DNA of 64,000 nt from Planctomycetota bacterium (GCA_021604805.1 BQJR01000004.1:62001-126000); one strand, 5' to 3'; shown: positions 35,540 to 44,818, counted from the stretch's first letter. Numbers and translations: made by a program. Notes: generated by a model from the sequence alone, not told the origin.

Positions 35540-36280
35540 TCAGGTCTTGCGTGCGGACTTGCTCTTGGCGCGCGCCTTCGCCTTGGGCGGGTGCGCCTTG
35601 CGGTGCGCGAGGGTCTTGGCCATGTAGTCCACGGCGTCGGGGGTCTTGCAGCTCGTCTGACCGTGATCCACCTGCACCTCGCCGATGCGCTTGGCGGCGG
35701 CCACGGCGAGTTCGTGCAGGCGCGCGTTGCGCACGCCCACGGCGATCAGCGCCTGGTTCATGGAGTGACGCGTGCGATTCGGCGCGCTGTGGATCGTGGC
35801 CTCGATGGTCGCGATGAGTTCTTCGGCGGCCGCTTCGTCGAAGTCCTCGGCGTGCAGTGCGGCGCCCGCCAACACGTTCCAACCGGTGGCGGCCACGAAC
35901 TCTTTCTTCGACTTGCGCCACTTGCCGCCCAACTTGCCGGCCTGCGGCGCGCGCGCCGCGAAGCTCGAGAGCGCGTCGGAGAGCACGTAGTTGTCGATCG
36001 GCTTCACCCACGACTCGAGCAGCTTCATGGTGGCCTTCGACGAGTCGGCGATCATGCACGCCAACACGCGCGCGTCGTGCACACCGCTCTCCCACAGGCC
36101 GAGCGCGAGTGCGTGGTCCACGCCGATCTTCTTGGAGAGCTTCCCGAGGATCGCGTAGCTCACGCCGAACAGCGGCGGCGTCACGCCGTGCCGCTGGTAG
36201 ACCTTGCGGTTCTGGGCGGTGCCGGCTGCTTCGAGCGCGGCCAGGGTCGTGTGGACGTCGTCGGCTGACATGCGAGGCAT
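35540..36280 (-). CDS. DNA alkylation repair protein, AlkD-like
   Basis: The 246-residue protein is made of helical HEAT-like repeats (VYQRHGVTPPLFGVSYAILG, then ALGLWESGVHDARVLACMIA). This matches the AlkD family of DNA glycosylases, which remove alkylated bases without flipping them. The C-terminus is a Lys/Ala-rich tail (KAKARAKSKSARKT) that could bind DNA nonspecifically. A start at 36271 is equally possible. The assignment rests on the overall pattern rather than a catalytic motif. Confidence 0.75.
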   Translation of the reverse strand: MPRMSADDVHTTLAALEAAGTAQNRKVYQRHGVTPPLFGVSYAILGKLSKKIGVDHALALGLWESGVHDARVLACMIADSSKATMKLLESWVKPIDNYVLSDALSSFAARAPQAGKLGGKWRKSKKEFVAATGWNVLAGAALHAEDFDEAAAEELIATIEATIHSAPNRTRHSMNQALIAVGVRNARLHELAVAAAKRIGEVQVDHGQTSCKTPDAVDYMAKTLAHRKAHPPKAKARAKSKSARKT

Positions 36281-36304
36281 GGTATCAGCCGCTCGACGGC
36301 CCGC

Positions 36305-37183
36305 TCAGAAGCGGTGGATCATGTCCATCGTGAGCCGAGCACCGAAGATGTCCTCGCGCGCGGTGAGCGTGTCCTCGAAGGCCACGCCGAAGTCGGTGCT
36401 CTGCGACCAGCGCCAGCGCAGGCCGAGCGCGCCCGTGATGATGTCGTTGCCGGCGACGTTGGCGGCGCCCACGCTGCCGTAGTCGACACCGTCTTGGTTC
36501 ACGGGCAAGGCACGGGCGTTGTTCGTGTAGTGGATGCCGTTGACTTCCACGAGCGGCACGAGCCCGTCGTCGAGCTCCCAGGAGAACTGGAGGTGGTAGT
36601 CGATGAAGCTGGCTTCGGCGTCGCCGTCGACGGGGAGGTACGCGCCCACACCTGCGAGCGCGTTCGAGTCGCCGTTGTCCCAGCCAGCGCTCACGAAGGG
36701 ATGCCACACGCCTTCACCGTTGCCTTGGAAGACGTCGCGGGAACCGGAGGCACCTTCGTAGGTGAAGCCCACGCTCACGAGCTCGCCGGCGTCTTCGTCC
36801 TCGTGCACCACGTACTTCAGGCCGCCGGCGACGTCGCCCCAACCCGAGGAGTCGGGCCCGCCGGGATTGAAGTCGATGTACCCGTCTTTGGTCGCGATGA
36901 AGGCGAGCCGCTCGTTGATCGCGTAGCGCAACTGCAGGGCGTAGCCGCGCAGGTTGCCACCGCCCAGGATCGACGTGCCGGGGAACTCATGCCGCAAGAA
37001 CACGGGCTGCACCGAAGAGTGCACGACCGGGCTCTCCCACAAGAAGGGCGCCGTCACGGGATCGATGAGACGTTCGCTCCAGTTCGCGTCCGCGCGTGCG
37101 ACCGACGCGGGCCGCCGGGACGTCGTGGACACGGAACAGGCGGTGGCGAAAGCCAAGATCACGAACAGCGAGCAGATGCGCAT
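36305..37183 (-). CDS. Predicted outer-membrane beta-barrel-like lipoprotein
   Basis: The protein has 292 residues. A short signal ends in a lipobox-like ATAC (Cys16). The body consists of alternating amphipathic strands with many aromatic residues (YALQLRYAINERLAFIATKD, WRWSQSTDFGVAFED), and the last residue is Phe (DMIHRF). Together these suit an outer-membrane barrel or an outer-membrane-linked protein. A lipid anchor plus barrel is unusual, so the signal may instead be cleaved by the ordinary signal peptidase. The function is unknown. It lies just upstream of the cbb3-associated genes but on its own. Confidence 0.6.
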   Translation of the reverse strand: MRICSLFVILAFATACSVSTTSRRPASVARADANWSERLIDPVTAPFLWESPVVHSSVQPVFLRHEFPGTSILGGGNLRGYALQLRYAINERLAFIATKDGYIDFNPGGPDSSGWGDVAGGLKYVVHEDEDAGELVSVGFTYEGASGSRDVFQGNGEGVWHPFVSAGWDNGDSNALAGVGAYLPVDGDAEASFIDYHLQFSWELDDGLVPLVEVNGIHYTNNARALPVNQDGVDYGSVGAANVAGNDIITGALGLRWRWSQSTDFGVAFEDTLTAREDIFGARLTMDMIHRF

Positions 37184-37310
37184 GCGGCGTTTCCAAGGGT
37201 TGGTGTGCTTGCAACTCGGGCACAGAACCTAGGGAACGACCGCGCGCTCGCCGATACGCTTGTCGCGGGGAGTCTCTGCGCACCCTCGCGTAGGACGCTG
37301 CGTGCGCGCC

Positions 37311-38234
37311 TCAGTCGTGGCTCTCGGAATGCACACGGCCGAAGCGCAGCGGCGGCGTCTCGCCCGGGCGCCCCTTGAAGATCATCTCGCAGGCTTCGAC
37401 GCAGTCGCCGCAACGGATGCACTCGGCGTCGCCGTAGTACTCCTCGCCGTCGGGGCCGTCGTCGTCGCGCACGAGTGTTTCGCCGAGACGCTTGGGGTCG
37501 ATGTCCACGGGACACACCTTCTCGCAGGCGCCACACTCGATGCACGGGTCGGGCGTGTTGCTGAACACGATCCCGATCGGCGTGCTCGAGGTCACGAAGC
37601 GGTAGTAGAGACCGATCGGGCAGGCTGTCTTGCAGAAGCCGAAACGCCAGACCACGGCGTGCAACAAGCCTCCCAGGCACAGCAGCAACCAGATGCCGAC
37701 GACCACGGCGCGCGCTGTCCACGAGCCCTCCACGAGCACGCGCCAGTCGACCCACCAGAGCATCACCGAGGCCACGAAGGTGGCCACGAAGGCCGCGCCT
37801 GCGAGATGCGAGAGCGCCCAGCGCAAGCCGCGTTTGCGCTGCTTGAGTTGCGTGTCTTCGCCGAGACGACTCACGTAGCCGACCGGACATCCCCAACCGC
37901 AGAAGAAGCGCCCCACGATCACGTTCGTGGCGAAGGTGAAACCCCACAACAAGGCCATCGCGATCACGAAACCCTTGAGCGCCTCGATGGCGCCGACCTG
38001 TTCACCGAGCAGGTGATGGTTCCCGGACCACAAGTCCAGACGCACCGTGTCGGTGAGCGGCACGGCGAGAAGGATCAGTAACGAGAGCGTGATCACGAGC
38101 ACGCGCCAGACTTGGAAGCGCGCGCCGCGCGTGGCCACGGCGGTGAGGATGCGCACGCGATCGTTGTCGTCGATGCGCAAGCCCACTTCGGAGTTGGCTT
38201 TGGGGTCGAGGAGTTTGGAGCCGGGCCAGTTCAT
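37311..38234 (-). CDS. Polyferredoxin-like membrane protein of the cbb3 operon
   Basis: The 307-residue protein overlaps the TauE-like gene by ATGA. It has about five membrane segments and cysteine motifs of the NapH/CcoG type: FFCGWGCPVGY, FCKTACPIGLYYRF, then two ferredoxin clusters CIECGACEKVCP and CIRCGDCVEACE. CcoG (FixG, RdxA) is a copper(II)-reducing or electron-transfer factor for cbb3 oxidase assembly. This protein is shorter than typical CcoG and lacks the extra C-terminal domain, so NapH-like is equally fair. Its position at the end of the oxidase operon argues for an assembly or electron-transfer role. Confidence 0.85.
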   Translation of the reverse strand: MNWPGSKLLDPKANSEVGLRIDDNDRVRILTAVATRGARFQVWRVLVITLSLLILLAVPLTDTVRLDLWSGNHHLLGEQVGAIEALKGFVIAMALLWGFTFATNVIVGRFFCGWGCPVGYVSRLGEDTQLKQRKRGLRWALSHLAGAAFVATFVASVMLWWVDWRVLVEGSWTARAVVVGIWLLLCLGGLLHAVVWRFGFCKTACPIGLYYRFVTSSTPIGIVFSNTPDPCIECGACEKVCPVDIDPKRLGETLVRDDDGPDGEEYYGDAECIRCGDCVEACEMIFKGRPGETPPLRFGRVHSESHD

Positions 38235-38899
38235 GAGCACAGTCCGCAAGCGGAGTCGGGTTGCAACAAGGGAGCGGCCGCGCGCCACAGGGTGAGCACG
38301 CCCGCGCTGATCAACAGGCCTGCGCTGAGACGCGTCCAGGTCTCGCTCCCCAAGCGCAGGCGGACGCGTTGCGCGGCGAACAGTGTCGCGAGGAGCACCG
38401 GCAAGGTGCCGAGCCCGAAGCTGGCCATGAAGGCCACGCCGTGGAGCACGTCGCCGAAGGCTGCGGCCTGGAGCACGGCCACGAGCGTGACGCCACAGGG
38501 CAACAAGCCCGTGAGTGCGCCGAGCGTGAAGCTGCCGCCTGGGAGGTCGCGGCGTAGCAAGTCGCCGAAGAGCACGCGCCATGCACGCGTGGCGAGTCGG
38601 CCGCCGCGGGCGAAGGGATGCCAACCGAGACGTCCCGCGCCTGCCAGGATCAAGGAGAGCGCCACGAGCAGCGCGAGTGCGTGACGCCAGCCGCTGAGTT
38701 CGGGGCCCACCCCCGCTCCCGCACTGGCAGCGAGTGCACCGAGGAAGAGATAGGTGGTGGTCTTGCCGAGTCCGAAGGCCACGAAGCCACCGGGGCGCCC
38801 GGCGGCGCGCAACGCGAACACCCCGCACATGCCAGCGCAGTGCGCGGCGTGCAGCAAACCGAGCGCGAGGCCGGCGGCCATCCACGCGGGCGGTGTCAT
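38231..38899 (-). CDS. TauE/SafE (DsbD-like) membrane protein of the cbb3 operon
   Basis: The 222-residue protein has about six membrane segments. It begins with HAAHCAGMCGVFAL, the H-C-x-G-M-C-G signature of the COG2836 family often found beside ccoG and ccoI, and carries a second GLLPCGVT motif. Relatives are thought to take part in metal handling or redox maturation during cytochrome oxidase assembly. It overlaps both neighbours by ATGA and so belongs to the operon. Confidence 0.85.
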   Translation of the reverse strand: MTPPAWMAAGLALGLLHAAHCAGMCGVFALRAAGRPGGFVAFGLGKTTTYLFLGALAASAGAGVGPELSGWRHALALLVALSLILAGAGRLGWHPFARGGRLATRAWRVLFGDLLRRDLPGGSFTLGALTGLLPCGVTLVAVLQAAAFGDVLHGVAFMASFGLGTLPVLLATLFAAQRVRLRLGSETWTRLSAGLLISAGVLTLWRAAAPLLQPDSACGLCS

Positions 38900-41028
38900 G
38901 CGCGCGCTCCTTCAGCGTGCATGGCGCGCGGCGTGGGCGCGGTGGCGGCGCGTGGCGCGCTGAGCGCAGGCGCGAGCGTGGGTCGCCAGCTCAACAGCTT
39001 CTGGCTGCGCCAACTCACGGCCAGGCTCGACGCGATCATCGCGACCACCGCGGCCAGCGGCGGCAGGCGCCCGGACGCGGCGAGCGCGAGCGCGACGGCG
39101 TTGTAGCTGAGCGTCCAGAAGAGGTTGCCGCGCACGGTGCGGCGCAGGGCGCGGGCGGCGTCGAGCAGCACGAGCAGGGCGCGCGGGTCGTCGTGCACGA
39201 GCTCGATGTGCGCTTGCGAGCGTGCCAGCGAGGTGCCCGAGGCGAGCGCCACGCCCACGTCGGCGAGGCGCAGGGCGGGCGCGTCGTTCATGCCGTCGCC
39301 GAGCATGAGCACTGAATGTCGCGCGCCGCGGAGCTCGGCCAAGCGTGCGTGCTTGTCCGACGGGCTCGCGTCGCCGCGCGCGGGCAGCGCGAGCTCACGA
39401 CCGAGTGCGCGCGCCGCGGCGCTCGCGTCGCCCGAGAGGATCTCGAGCTCGAGCCCGCGCGCGCGCAGGCTGTCGACACACTCGTGGACCCCGGGCCGCA
39501 CGCGCTGGGCGAGACGCGCCGCCGCGCGCTGCACGCCGTTCTCGGCCACGCTCACCAGCGTGTCGCCCGCAGCGCGCGCTGTGTCGAGCGCGGCGCTCAG
39601 GTCAGGATCGAGACGCACGCCGCGCGCGGCCAACCAGTCGGCGCGCCCGACGAGCAACTCGTGCGCGCCCACGCGCCCTTGCACGCCGGCGCCGCGCGTC
39701 ACGCGCAAGGCGCTCACTGCGGAGCTGTCGTCCGCGCTGCAGGTGCCGCGCGCCAAGGGATGACCCGAGGCCGCGATCAGGGCAGCGCCGCGTTGCCACA
39801 CCTCGGCATCGGCGCCGGGCAACAACTCGAAGCGCCCGAGCGGCTCGGTGAGCGTGCCGGTCTTGTCGAAGACCACGTGGTCCACGCGCGCGGCGCGCTC
39901 CAAGGCAGCGGCGTCGTTCACGAGCACGCCGCGTCGCGCCAAGGCCGAACGCAGGGCGCGGTAAGCCAGCGGCGTGGCCAGGCCGAGAGCGCAAGGGCAG
40001 GCCACGAGCAACACCGAGAGCGCCGTGCGCAGGCCGTCGGCGAGACCCGACTGCATGCCGCTGTGCAGGCCGCCCGCGAGCGCGAGCGCAGCCGCCACCA
40101 CGCTGAGCACCCCGGCCAGACGATCCGCCGTGCGCAGAGCGGGCGCCACTTGCAGGGGCGCGTCGAGCAACTGACGCAGGCGCGCGAGACTGCCCTCTCC
40201 ACCCGCGGCTTCGACGCGCAACTCGAGCGCGCCGTCGGTGTTGAGCGCGCCAGCTGGTGCGCTGTCGCCGGGGCGCACTTCGCGCGGCGCTTCCTCGCCG
40301 CTCACGAGCGCCGTCACGAGCGCGCTGTGTCCGTGCAACACGCGCGCGTCGGCGGGCACCGACTCGCCGGGGGCCACGCGCACGCGATCGCCTGCGCGCA
40401 ACGCACTCGGGTCGACTTCTTGGTGGGCGCCGGAAGCGGGCAGGCGTGTTGCGCGCGCGGGCAGCACGTCGGCCAGGGCTTCCGCGGTGCTGCGCGCGTG
40501 CGCCCGCGAGTGCGCCTCGAGCCGACGTCCCAGCGTGACGAGCACGAGCACCATCGTGGCGGTGTCGAAGTACACCTCGCCCGCACCGCGCCAGGCGTTC
40601 ACCGACGAAAGCAGATAGGCGGCGCTCACGGCCAACACGATCAGGCCGTCCATGCGCACGCGACCGGAGCGCAGGTCGAGCCAGGCGCCGCCGGCGAGCG
40701 GCGGCACGAGCAGCGCCAGCACCGGCAAGGCCAAGAGTGCGAGCGCCACGCGCCCCAAGCTCACGAGCTGCACGAGGCCGTGTTCGTTGCCGTCGGCGTG
40801 CAGGTCGATCGAGTGCAGCACGAGGCTGAAGGTCATCACGCCCATGGCGAGGATGCCGGCGCACAACAAGCGCGCGTCGAGCAGACCTGTGCGTTGACCG
40901 GAGCCACTCACGGCATGCGCAATGCGACAGCCCACGCAACAGAACACCTCGGCCGTGACCTCTGGCTGCGCGCGAGCTGCGAGCCGGACGGGCAACCCAC
41001 AGTGCGCGCAGGCTTGGTGCTCACTCAC
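38896..41028 (-). CDS. ccoI: Copper-translocating P-type ATPase, CcoI/FixI-like
   Basis: From the GTG at 41028 the protein has 710 residues. A GTG at 41070 would add 14 and overlap the gene before it. The N-terminal cysteines (ACAHCGLPV, FCCVGCRIAH) form a metal-binding region seen in FixI/CcoI proteins. Core features are the membrane CPC motif (344-346, LVACPCALGLATPLA), phosphorylation site DKTGT (388-392), the HPLARG loop and the hinge GDGMNDAPALRLADVGVAL. CcoI-type pumps supply copper for the CuB centre of cbb3 oxidase. The location right after the structural genes supports this over general copper export. Confidence 0.93.
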   Translation of the reverse strand: MSEHQACAHCGLPVRLAARAQPEVTAEVFCCVGCRIAHAVSGSGQRTGLLDARLLCAGILAMGVMTFSLVLHSIDLHADGNEHGLVQLVSLGRVALALLALPVLALLVPPLAGGAWLDLRSGRVRMDGLIVLAVSAAYLLSSVNAWRGAGEVYFDTATMVLVLVTLGRRLEAHSRAHARSTAEALADVLPARATRLPASGAHQEVDPSALRAGDRVRVAPGESVPADARVLHGHSALVTALVSGEEAPREVRPGDSAPAGALNTDGALELRVEAAGGEGSLARLRQLLDAPLQVAPALRTADRLAGVLSVVAAALALAGGLHSGMQSGLADGLRTALSVLLVACPCALGLATPLAYRALRSALARRGVLVNDAAALERAARVDHVVFDKTGTLTEPLGRFELLPGADAEVWQRGAALIAASGHPLARGTCSADDSSAVSALRVTRGAGVQGRVGAHELLVGRADWLAARGVRLDPDLSAALDTARAAGDTLVSVAENGVQRAAARLAQRVRPGVHECVDSLRARGLELEILSGDASAAARALGRELALPARGDASPSDKHARLAELRGARHSVLMLGDGMNDAPALRLADVGVALASGTSLARSQAHIELVHDDPRALLVLLDAARALRRTVRGNLFWTLSYNAVALALAASGRLPPLAAVVAMIASSLAVSWRSQKLLSWRPTLAPALSAPRAATAPTPRAMHAEGARA

Positions 41029-41044
41029 GTCGCGGCCCCGCCGC

Positions 41045-41245
41045 TCAAACGTCGACGCCGAGATCCTCACCCAGCGCCGCCAGCAGGAAGGACACCACGT
41101 ACCAAGCGCCGAAAGCCAGGAAGGCCAACCACACGAGCTTCATGAAGAAGGGCATGCGGCCGTGTCCGTACTCGTACTCGTACGGCACTTGGTCGTCGCC
41201 AGCGGCTTGCTCGCGCGCCTCAGCGTTCGAACTCTTCGCGGTCAT
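41045..41245 (-). CDS. Tiny single-span membrane protein in cbb3 operon
   Basis: This 66-residue protein has an acidic, Tyr-rich N-terminus (PYEYEYGHGRMPFF) and one membrane helix (KLVWLAFLAFGAWYVVSFLL). An AGGAG six bases before the ATG supports the start. It overlaps the end of the preceding gene by 26 bases. Its sequence is like the N-terminal anchor of CcoP subunits, where a helix precedes the cytochrome domains; here the cytochrome part would be supplied by the separate diheme protein at 43871. That is an inference from position and size only. Confidence 0.75.
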   Translation of the reverse strand: MTAKSSNAEAREQAAGDDQVPYEYEYGHGRMPFFMKLVWLAFLAFGAWYVVSFLLAALGEDLGVDV

Positions 41246-41525
41246 AGCGCTCCTCTCTCTCGAGCAGTTCGAACTTGGGTTCTTCGATCGACGCGAAGTG
41301 CCCGCTCAACACGCCTTGCACGAGCAGCAACAGGAAGCCGCTGGCCACGAGGCCGTAGGTGATCAGGTGCACCCCCGCGAACTCGAAGCCCTCGGTTCCG
41401 GCGAGCGCCCAGAAGAACTCGTAGAGCTTGAAGCCGAAGCCCAAACCGGCCACGAGCGTGCCCGCAAGGAAGATCCACAGCCACACGCGGTGCAGCGGGG
41501 AGCGACGACGTTCGGGATCGTTCAC
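41220..41525 (-). CDS. Small two-span membrane protein in cbb3 operon
   Basis: The 101-residue protein has two membrane helices (VWLWIFLAGTLVAGLGFGF and HLITYGLVASGFLLLLVQ) and a charged cytoplasmic tail (EEPKFELLEREERYDREEF). It overlaps ccoO by ATGA, so it is made together with the oxidase. It could be an accessory subunit filling the role of CcoQ, but it shows no sequence match to CcoQ or CcoH that I can recognise. Confidence 0.75.
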   Translation of the reverse strand: MNDPERRRSPLHRVWLWIFLAGTLVAGLGFGFKLYEFFWALAGTEGFEFAGVHLITYGLVASGFLLLLVQGVLSGHFASIEEPKFELLEREERYDREEFER

Positions 41526-42397
41526 GACTCAGCCTCCGGTTCGGGCTCGGGCATCCACGTTCCGAGCCACTGGATGTAAGCCAACATCGAGAGGCCGCGA
41601 TGGTTGAGCCCCTTGCCCTGCTCCACGAACAGACGCTCGCTCTCGGCGGCCAACGAGTTCGGCAGCGAGTCGCGCGTGGACTGCAACGCGGCCTCAGCCT
41701 CGGCCTGCGAATCGTAGACGCCCGGCAACGCGTAGGACGTGTCGCCTGACAAGCCGGTGCGCTCGGCGATCTCGGGATCGATGCGTCGGCGCACCTGCCA
41801 GCCCTCGCGGAAGAACCACGGGTAGCGCGGCATCACCGAACCCGGCGACACCTCGGAGGGACGCCAGAAGTGCGCGGCGTGCCAGTCGTTGCTGCGCAAG
41901 CCGCCTTCGTAGGTGAGGTCGGGCCCCACGCGACGCGTGCCCCAGAGCATCGGGCGTTGCAGCGAGTTGTTGTCCTGCTCCCACACCGACACCGGTCCCC
42001 AACGTTGGTCCTCGTTCGACACCGGGCGCACGTACTGGCTGTGACAGTGCCAGCAGCCTTCGCTGATGTAGCTGTCGCGGCCGTCGCGCAAGGCCTGTGC
42101 GTAGGACGCTTCCCACGCAGCTTCGCTGCGCCCGCGACGCGCGTCGTCGGGGGAGACTCCCACGAGTTGCTGCATGGTGAGCGCGTCGACACCTTGCGGA
42201 TAGGCGGCGTCGAAGGCCACGGGCCAACGCGCCTTGAGGTCACGGAACTCGGGCGAGACGTCCTGCGCGAGCACGGCGATGTTCGTCTCGGGCTTGCTCC
42301 CGCCGGTGATCATCCAGGGATACAAGCTCGAGAGCACGAAGGCGAAGGCGAAACAACCGAGGCCCGCCGCCGTGATGATGCTGCCGAAACGATCCAT
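41522..42397 (-). CDS. ccoO: cbb3-type cytochrome c oxidase subunit II
   Basis: CcoO is the monoheme cytochrome c subunit that passes electrons toward CcoN. The 291-residue protein has an N-terminal membrane anchor (residues 6-29), the heme site CWHCH (115-119) followed by SQYVRPVSNE, and the axial Met189 in PGSVMPRYPWFF. These are classic CcoO features. The start is one base past the ccoN stop, and the stop overlaps the next small gene. An extra region of about 80 residues in the C-terminal half is rich in Asp and Glu. Confidence 0.95.
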   Translation of the reverse strand: MDRFGSIITAAGLGCFAFAFVLSSLYPWMITGGSKPETNIAVLAQDVSPEFRDLKARWPVAFDAAYPQGVDALTMQQLVGVSPDDARRGRSEAAWEASYAQALRDGRDSYISEGCWHCHSQYVRPVSNEDQRWGPVSVWEQDNNSLQRPMLWGTRRVGPDLTYEGGLRSNDWHAAHFWRPSEVSPGSVMPRYPWFFREGWQVRRRIDPEIAERTGLSGDTSYALPGVYDSQAEAEAALQSTRDSLPNSLAAESERLFVEQGKGLNHRGLSMLAYIQWLGTWMPEPEPEAES

Positions 42398-42398
42398 C

Positions 42399-43874
42399 TC
42401 AGCTGGCCTCCGGTTGCACGAGATCCACGCGGTAGTCGTAGGGCTTCGGCGTGCGCGCCGTCTTCCACAGGTTGTAAGACCACAGCACTTGCCCGGTGAG
42501 GATCAGGCCGCCGGCGAAGGTGCGCACACCCCAGTAGGGCTTGAGCGCTTCGACCATGCTCATCCAGGGCGACAAGTTGTCGAGCATGGCGCCGTGCACG
42601 AGGCCGGCCGCCGTGAGGTCGATGAACATGATCAGCAGCCCGATCAGCGTGAGCCAGTACTGCCACTGGTTCAGGCGACGGTTGTGCCACTCGTTGCCCG
42701 TGATGCGCGGCCACAGCCACGTGATCATCCCGAAGATCCAGAACGCGAACACGCCCAGCATCACGAGGTGCGCGTGACCGGGCACCCAGTCGGTGAAGTG
42801 GATCACTTTCTGCATCGCCAACGACGTGTGGAACGCGCACTGCAAGCACGTGAGGAAGTAGAAGATCATGCCGGTGTAGAACCAGCGGATCGGCAGGTTG
42901 GTGCGCAGCGCGTAGCCCTTGCCCCACATCGTGCCGAAGAAGTTCACGATCACGGTCGTGACCACGATCTCCACGGCCATGGTCGAGATCACCGCGCCGT
43001 ACTGCACCGACATCGGGATCGACGAGAGCAAGAAGTGGTGCACGCCGTTCAACGGATAGAAGAAGGCCAGCGCCCAGAAGCCGATCACCGACAGCGCGTG
43101 GCTCCACACCGGCGTGCGCAAGATGATCGGCACGAAGAAGTACATCAGGCCCCAGCCCATGGGCGTGACGAACAAGCCCACGAGGTCGTGGATGAACAGG
43201 CCCACCGTGGCCGCCCCCGACGCGCCGGGCATGCTCCACTCAGGCAGCGTGTTGCCCATCACGTAGGTGAGGATCAACCAGATGATCCCGGCCGTGAGGT
43301 ACCACTGCGACACGTACATCTTCTTGTGGATCGAGCGCGCCAGCGGCGTGAGGAACTGCAGCGCCACGAGCACCGCGCCGAGCTCGATCAGGAAGTCGAC
43401 CGGGATGTACTCGAGGTCCCAGGAGCCGGGACGGAAGCCGGTGGGCGTCTCGCCCCACTCGAGCGCTTGGGCGAACCCGAAGAGCTGGCCGAGCGAGGTG
43501 GCGAGCACCAGGAACTGCCACACGAAGAAGATCAGGTAGCCGAGCTTCTTGCTGAACACCGGCTTGCCTGTCATGCGCGGGATCGCGTAGTAGAGAGCGC
43601 CCACGAAACAGTTCACGAGGAAGCCGTAGGCGACTTCGTTCGTGTGCAGGAAGCGCATGCGGCCGGCGTTGAGCCACTCGATGTTCTCGAACGGGTACAG
43701 GTTCAAGAAGTTGAGCGAGACCAGGAAGCCGGCCGTCATCGAGGTGAGCAGGAAGGCCACGCCGAAGCTGAAGTGCCACTTGATCAGCTGCTTGTGGACG
43801 AGCTCGTCGGCGCGGGTCTCGGCGGAGTCGGCGGCTCGCGGCGCGTCGTCGAAAGGCATGTCGACGGTGCTCAT
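42399..43874 (-). CDS. ccoN: cbb3-type cytochrome c oxidase catalytic subunit I
   Basis: CcoN is the heme-copper subunit that reduces oxygen to water with high affinity. This 491-residue protein has about 12 membrane helices and the expected histidines: H77 (heme b) in RFLHTNEVAYG, H229 in LFIHDLVGLFVTP, H279 and H280 (CuB) in NGVHHFLLSSIP, and H367 and H369 (hemes b3 and b) in VPGHAHLVMLG. Phe, Trp and Gly patterns match the family. The start overlaps the stop of the diheme cytochrome gene (ATGA). Oxidases of this class are normally made under low oxygen, which fits the adjacent FixL-like kinase. Confidence 0.96.
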   Translation of the reverse strand: MSTVDMPFDDAPRAADSAETRADELVHKQLIKWHFSFGVAFLLTSMTAGFLVSLNFLNLYPFENIEWLNAGRMRFLHTNEVAYGFLVNCFVGALYYAIPRMTGKPVFSKKLGYLIFFVWQFLVLATSLGQLFGFAQALEWGETPTGFRPGSWDLEYIPVDFLIELGAVLVALQFLTPLARSIHKKMYVSQWYLTAGIIWLILTYVMGNTLPEWSMPGASGAATVGLFIHDLVGLFVTPMGWGLMYFFVPIILRTPVWSHALSVIGFWALAFFYPLNGVHHFLLSSIPMSVQYGAVISTMAVEIVVTTVIVNFFGTMWGKGYALRTNLPIRWFYTGMIFYFLTCLQCAFHTSLAMQKVIHFTDWVPGHAHLVMLGVFAFWIFGMITWLWPRITGNEWHNRRLNQWQYWLTLIGLLIMFIDLTAAGLVHGAMLDNLSPWMSMVEALKPYWGVRTFAGGLILTGQVLWSYNLWKTARTPKPYDYRVDLVQPEAS

Positions 43875-44818
43875 CGGGCGGCTCCGTGCGCGTCGCAGCT
43901 CATGGGGTGCACGCTCTTGTCGCTCTCACTCGGCGCCAAGCTCAGGATGTAGTGCGTGAGGTCCCAGAGGTCGTCGTCGCTGCCGGAGACCGCGGGCATC
44001 GGCGTGCCGTTGAGGCCGGTGCGCAAGCGCAGGAACACGTCTTGCGCGCTGCTGCCTGCGCGGAACACGCCGGTGGTGAAGTCGCGCGGAACAACAACGG
44101 CGTCTTTCCAGTCGCGCAAGTGGAACGAGGAGTCGCCGTCGCCCACGCCGGTGGCGCCGTGGCAGGCCACGCACTGCGCTTCGTAGAGCGCCTTGCCGCG
44201 CTCCACGGAGTCTTCGTCCATCTCGGGGCGTTGCTCCATGCCCACGGGCCAGACGTCTTCCCAGGCGAGCTCCATGTTGTCGAGGAAGATGTCTTCGTAC
44301 TCTTCATCGAGCACTTCTTGGAGCGACATGCCGTCGTCGTCGATGAGCTCGTTGACTTCGCCTTCCATCATTCCGAACTCGGCGAGCGCCAGCACGTAGC
44401 GCGCCACGTCGTGCTTCTCTTTCTCGGGCATCAGCGGGAAGGAGCGCATGGCCGAGCCGTTCAGGCCGCAACTGATCACGTGCACCACGTCGTCGAGCAG
44501 CGGGAACTCGCCCGACGGCGAGCTGCGGAACTTGAAGCGCCCCGACTGGAAGTTGCGCGGTCGCGGGTCGAGCCACTCGGCGGAAGGGCCGTCGCCCAGA
44601 CCTTGCTCGCCGTGACAGCCGATGCACCAGGTCTCGTAGACCTTGCGGCCGCGAGTCTCCGAGGCGTCGAGCGTCCAGTGCTCGAGCGAGAAGCGCTCGC
44701 CGTCGGCGCCACTGGCGCGCGGGAACGCACGCGTGGTGTCGGCGTTCGGGAGCGCGAAGCTCGCGGCGAGCAGGCCCAGGGTCGCTGCGGCGGCCCAAGC
44801 GATTCGCGGATGCTGCAT
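43871..44818 (-). CDS. Diheme cytochrome c of the cbb3 operon
   Basis: The 315-residue protein starts at the ATG at 44818; a GTG at 44833 would add five residues. After an N-terminal hydrophobic segment (8-23, WAAAATLGLLAASFAL) it has two heme c sites, CIGCH (65-69) and CVACH (216-220). Each is followed by a cytochrome c domain with a C-terminal Met region (SAMRSFPLM; TPMPAVSG). The two domains are joined by an acidic linker. This domain pair is what CcoP contributes in classical cbb3 oxidases, but the typical FixP N-terminal sequence is absent. The gene is first in the operon, which is unusual. It likely donates electrons to CcoO/CcoN. Confidence 0.88.
   Translation of the reverse strand: MQHPRIAWAAAATLGLLAASFALPNADTTRAFPRASGADGERFSLEHWTLDASETRGRKVYETWCIGCHGEQGLGDGPSAEWLDPRPRNFQSGRFKFRSSPSGEFPLLDDVVHVISCGLNGSAMRSFPLMPEKEKHDVARYVLALAEFGMMEGEVNELIDDDGMSLQEVLDEEYEDIFLDNMELAWEDVWPVGMEQRPEMDEDSVERGKALYEAQCVACHGATGVGDGDSSFHLRDWKDAVVVPRDFTTGVFRAGSSAQDVFLRLRTGLNGTPMPAVSGSDDDLWDLTHYILSLAPSESDKSVHPMSCDAHGAAR

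Noticed and set aside
42234..43952. A 572-residue plus-strand open frame opposite ccoN.
   Set aside because: ccoN on the minus strand carries all the oxidase histidines. The plus-strand reading is a compositional artefact.
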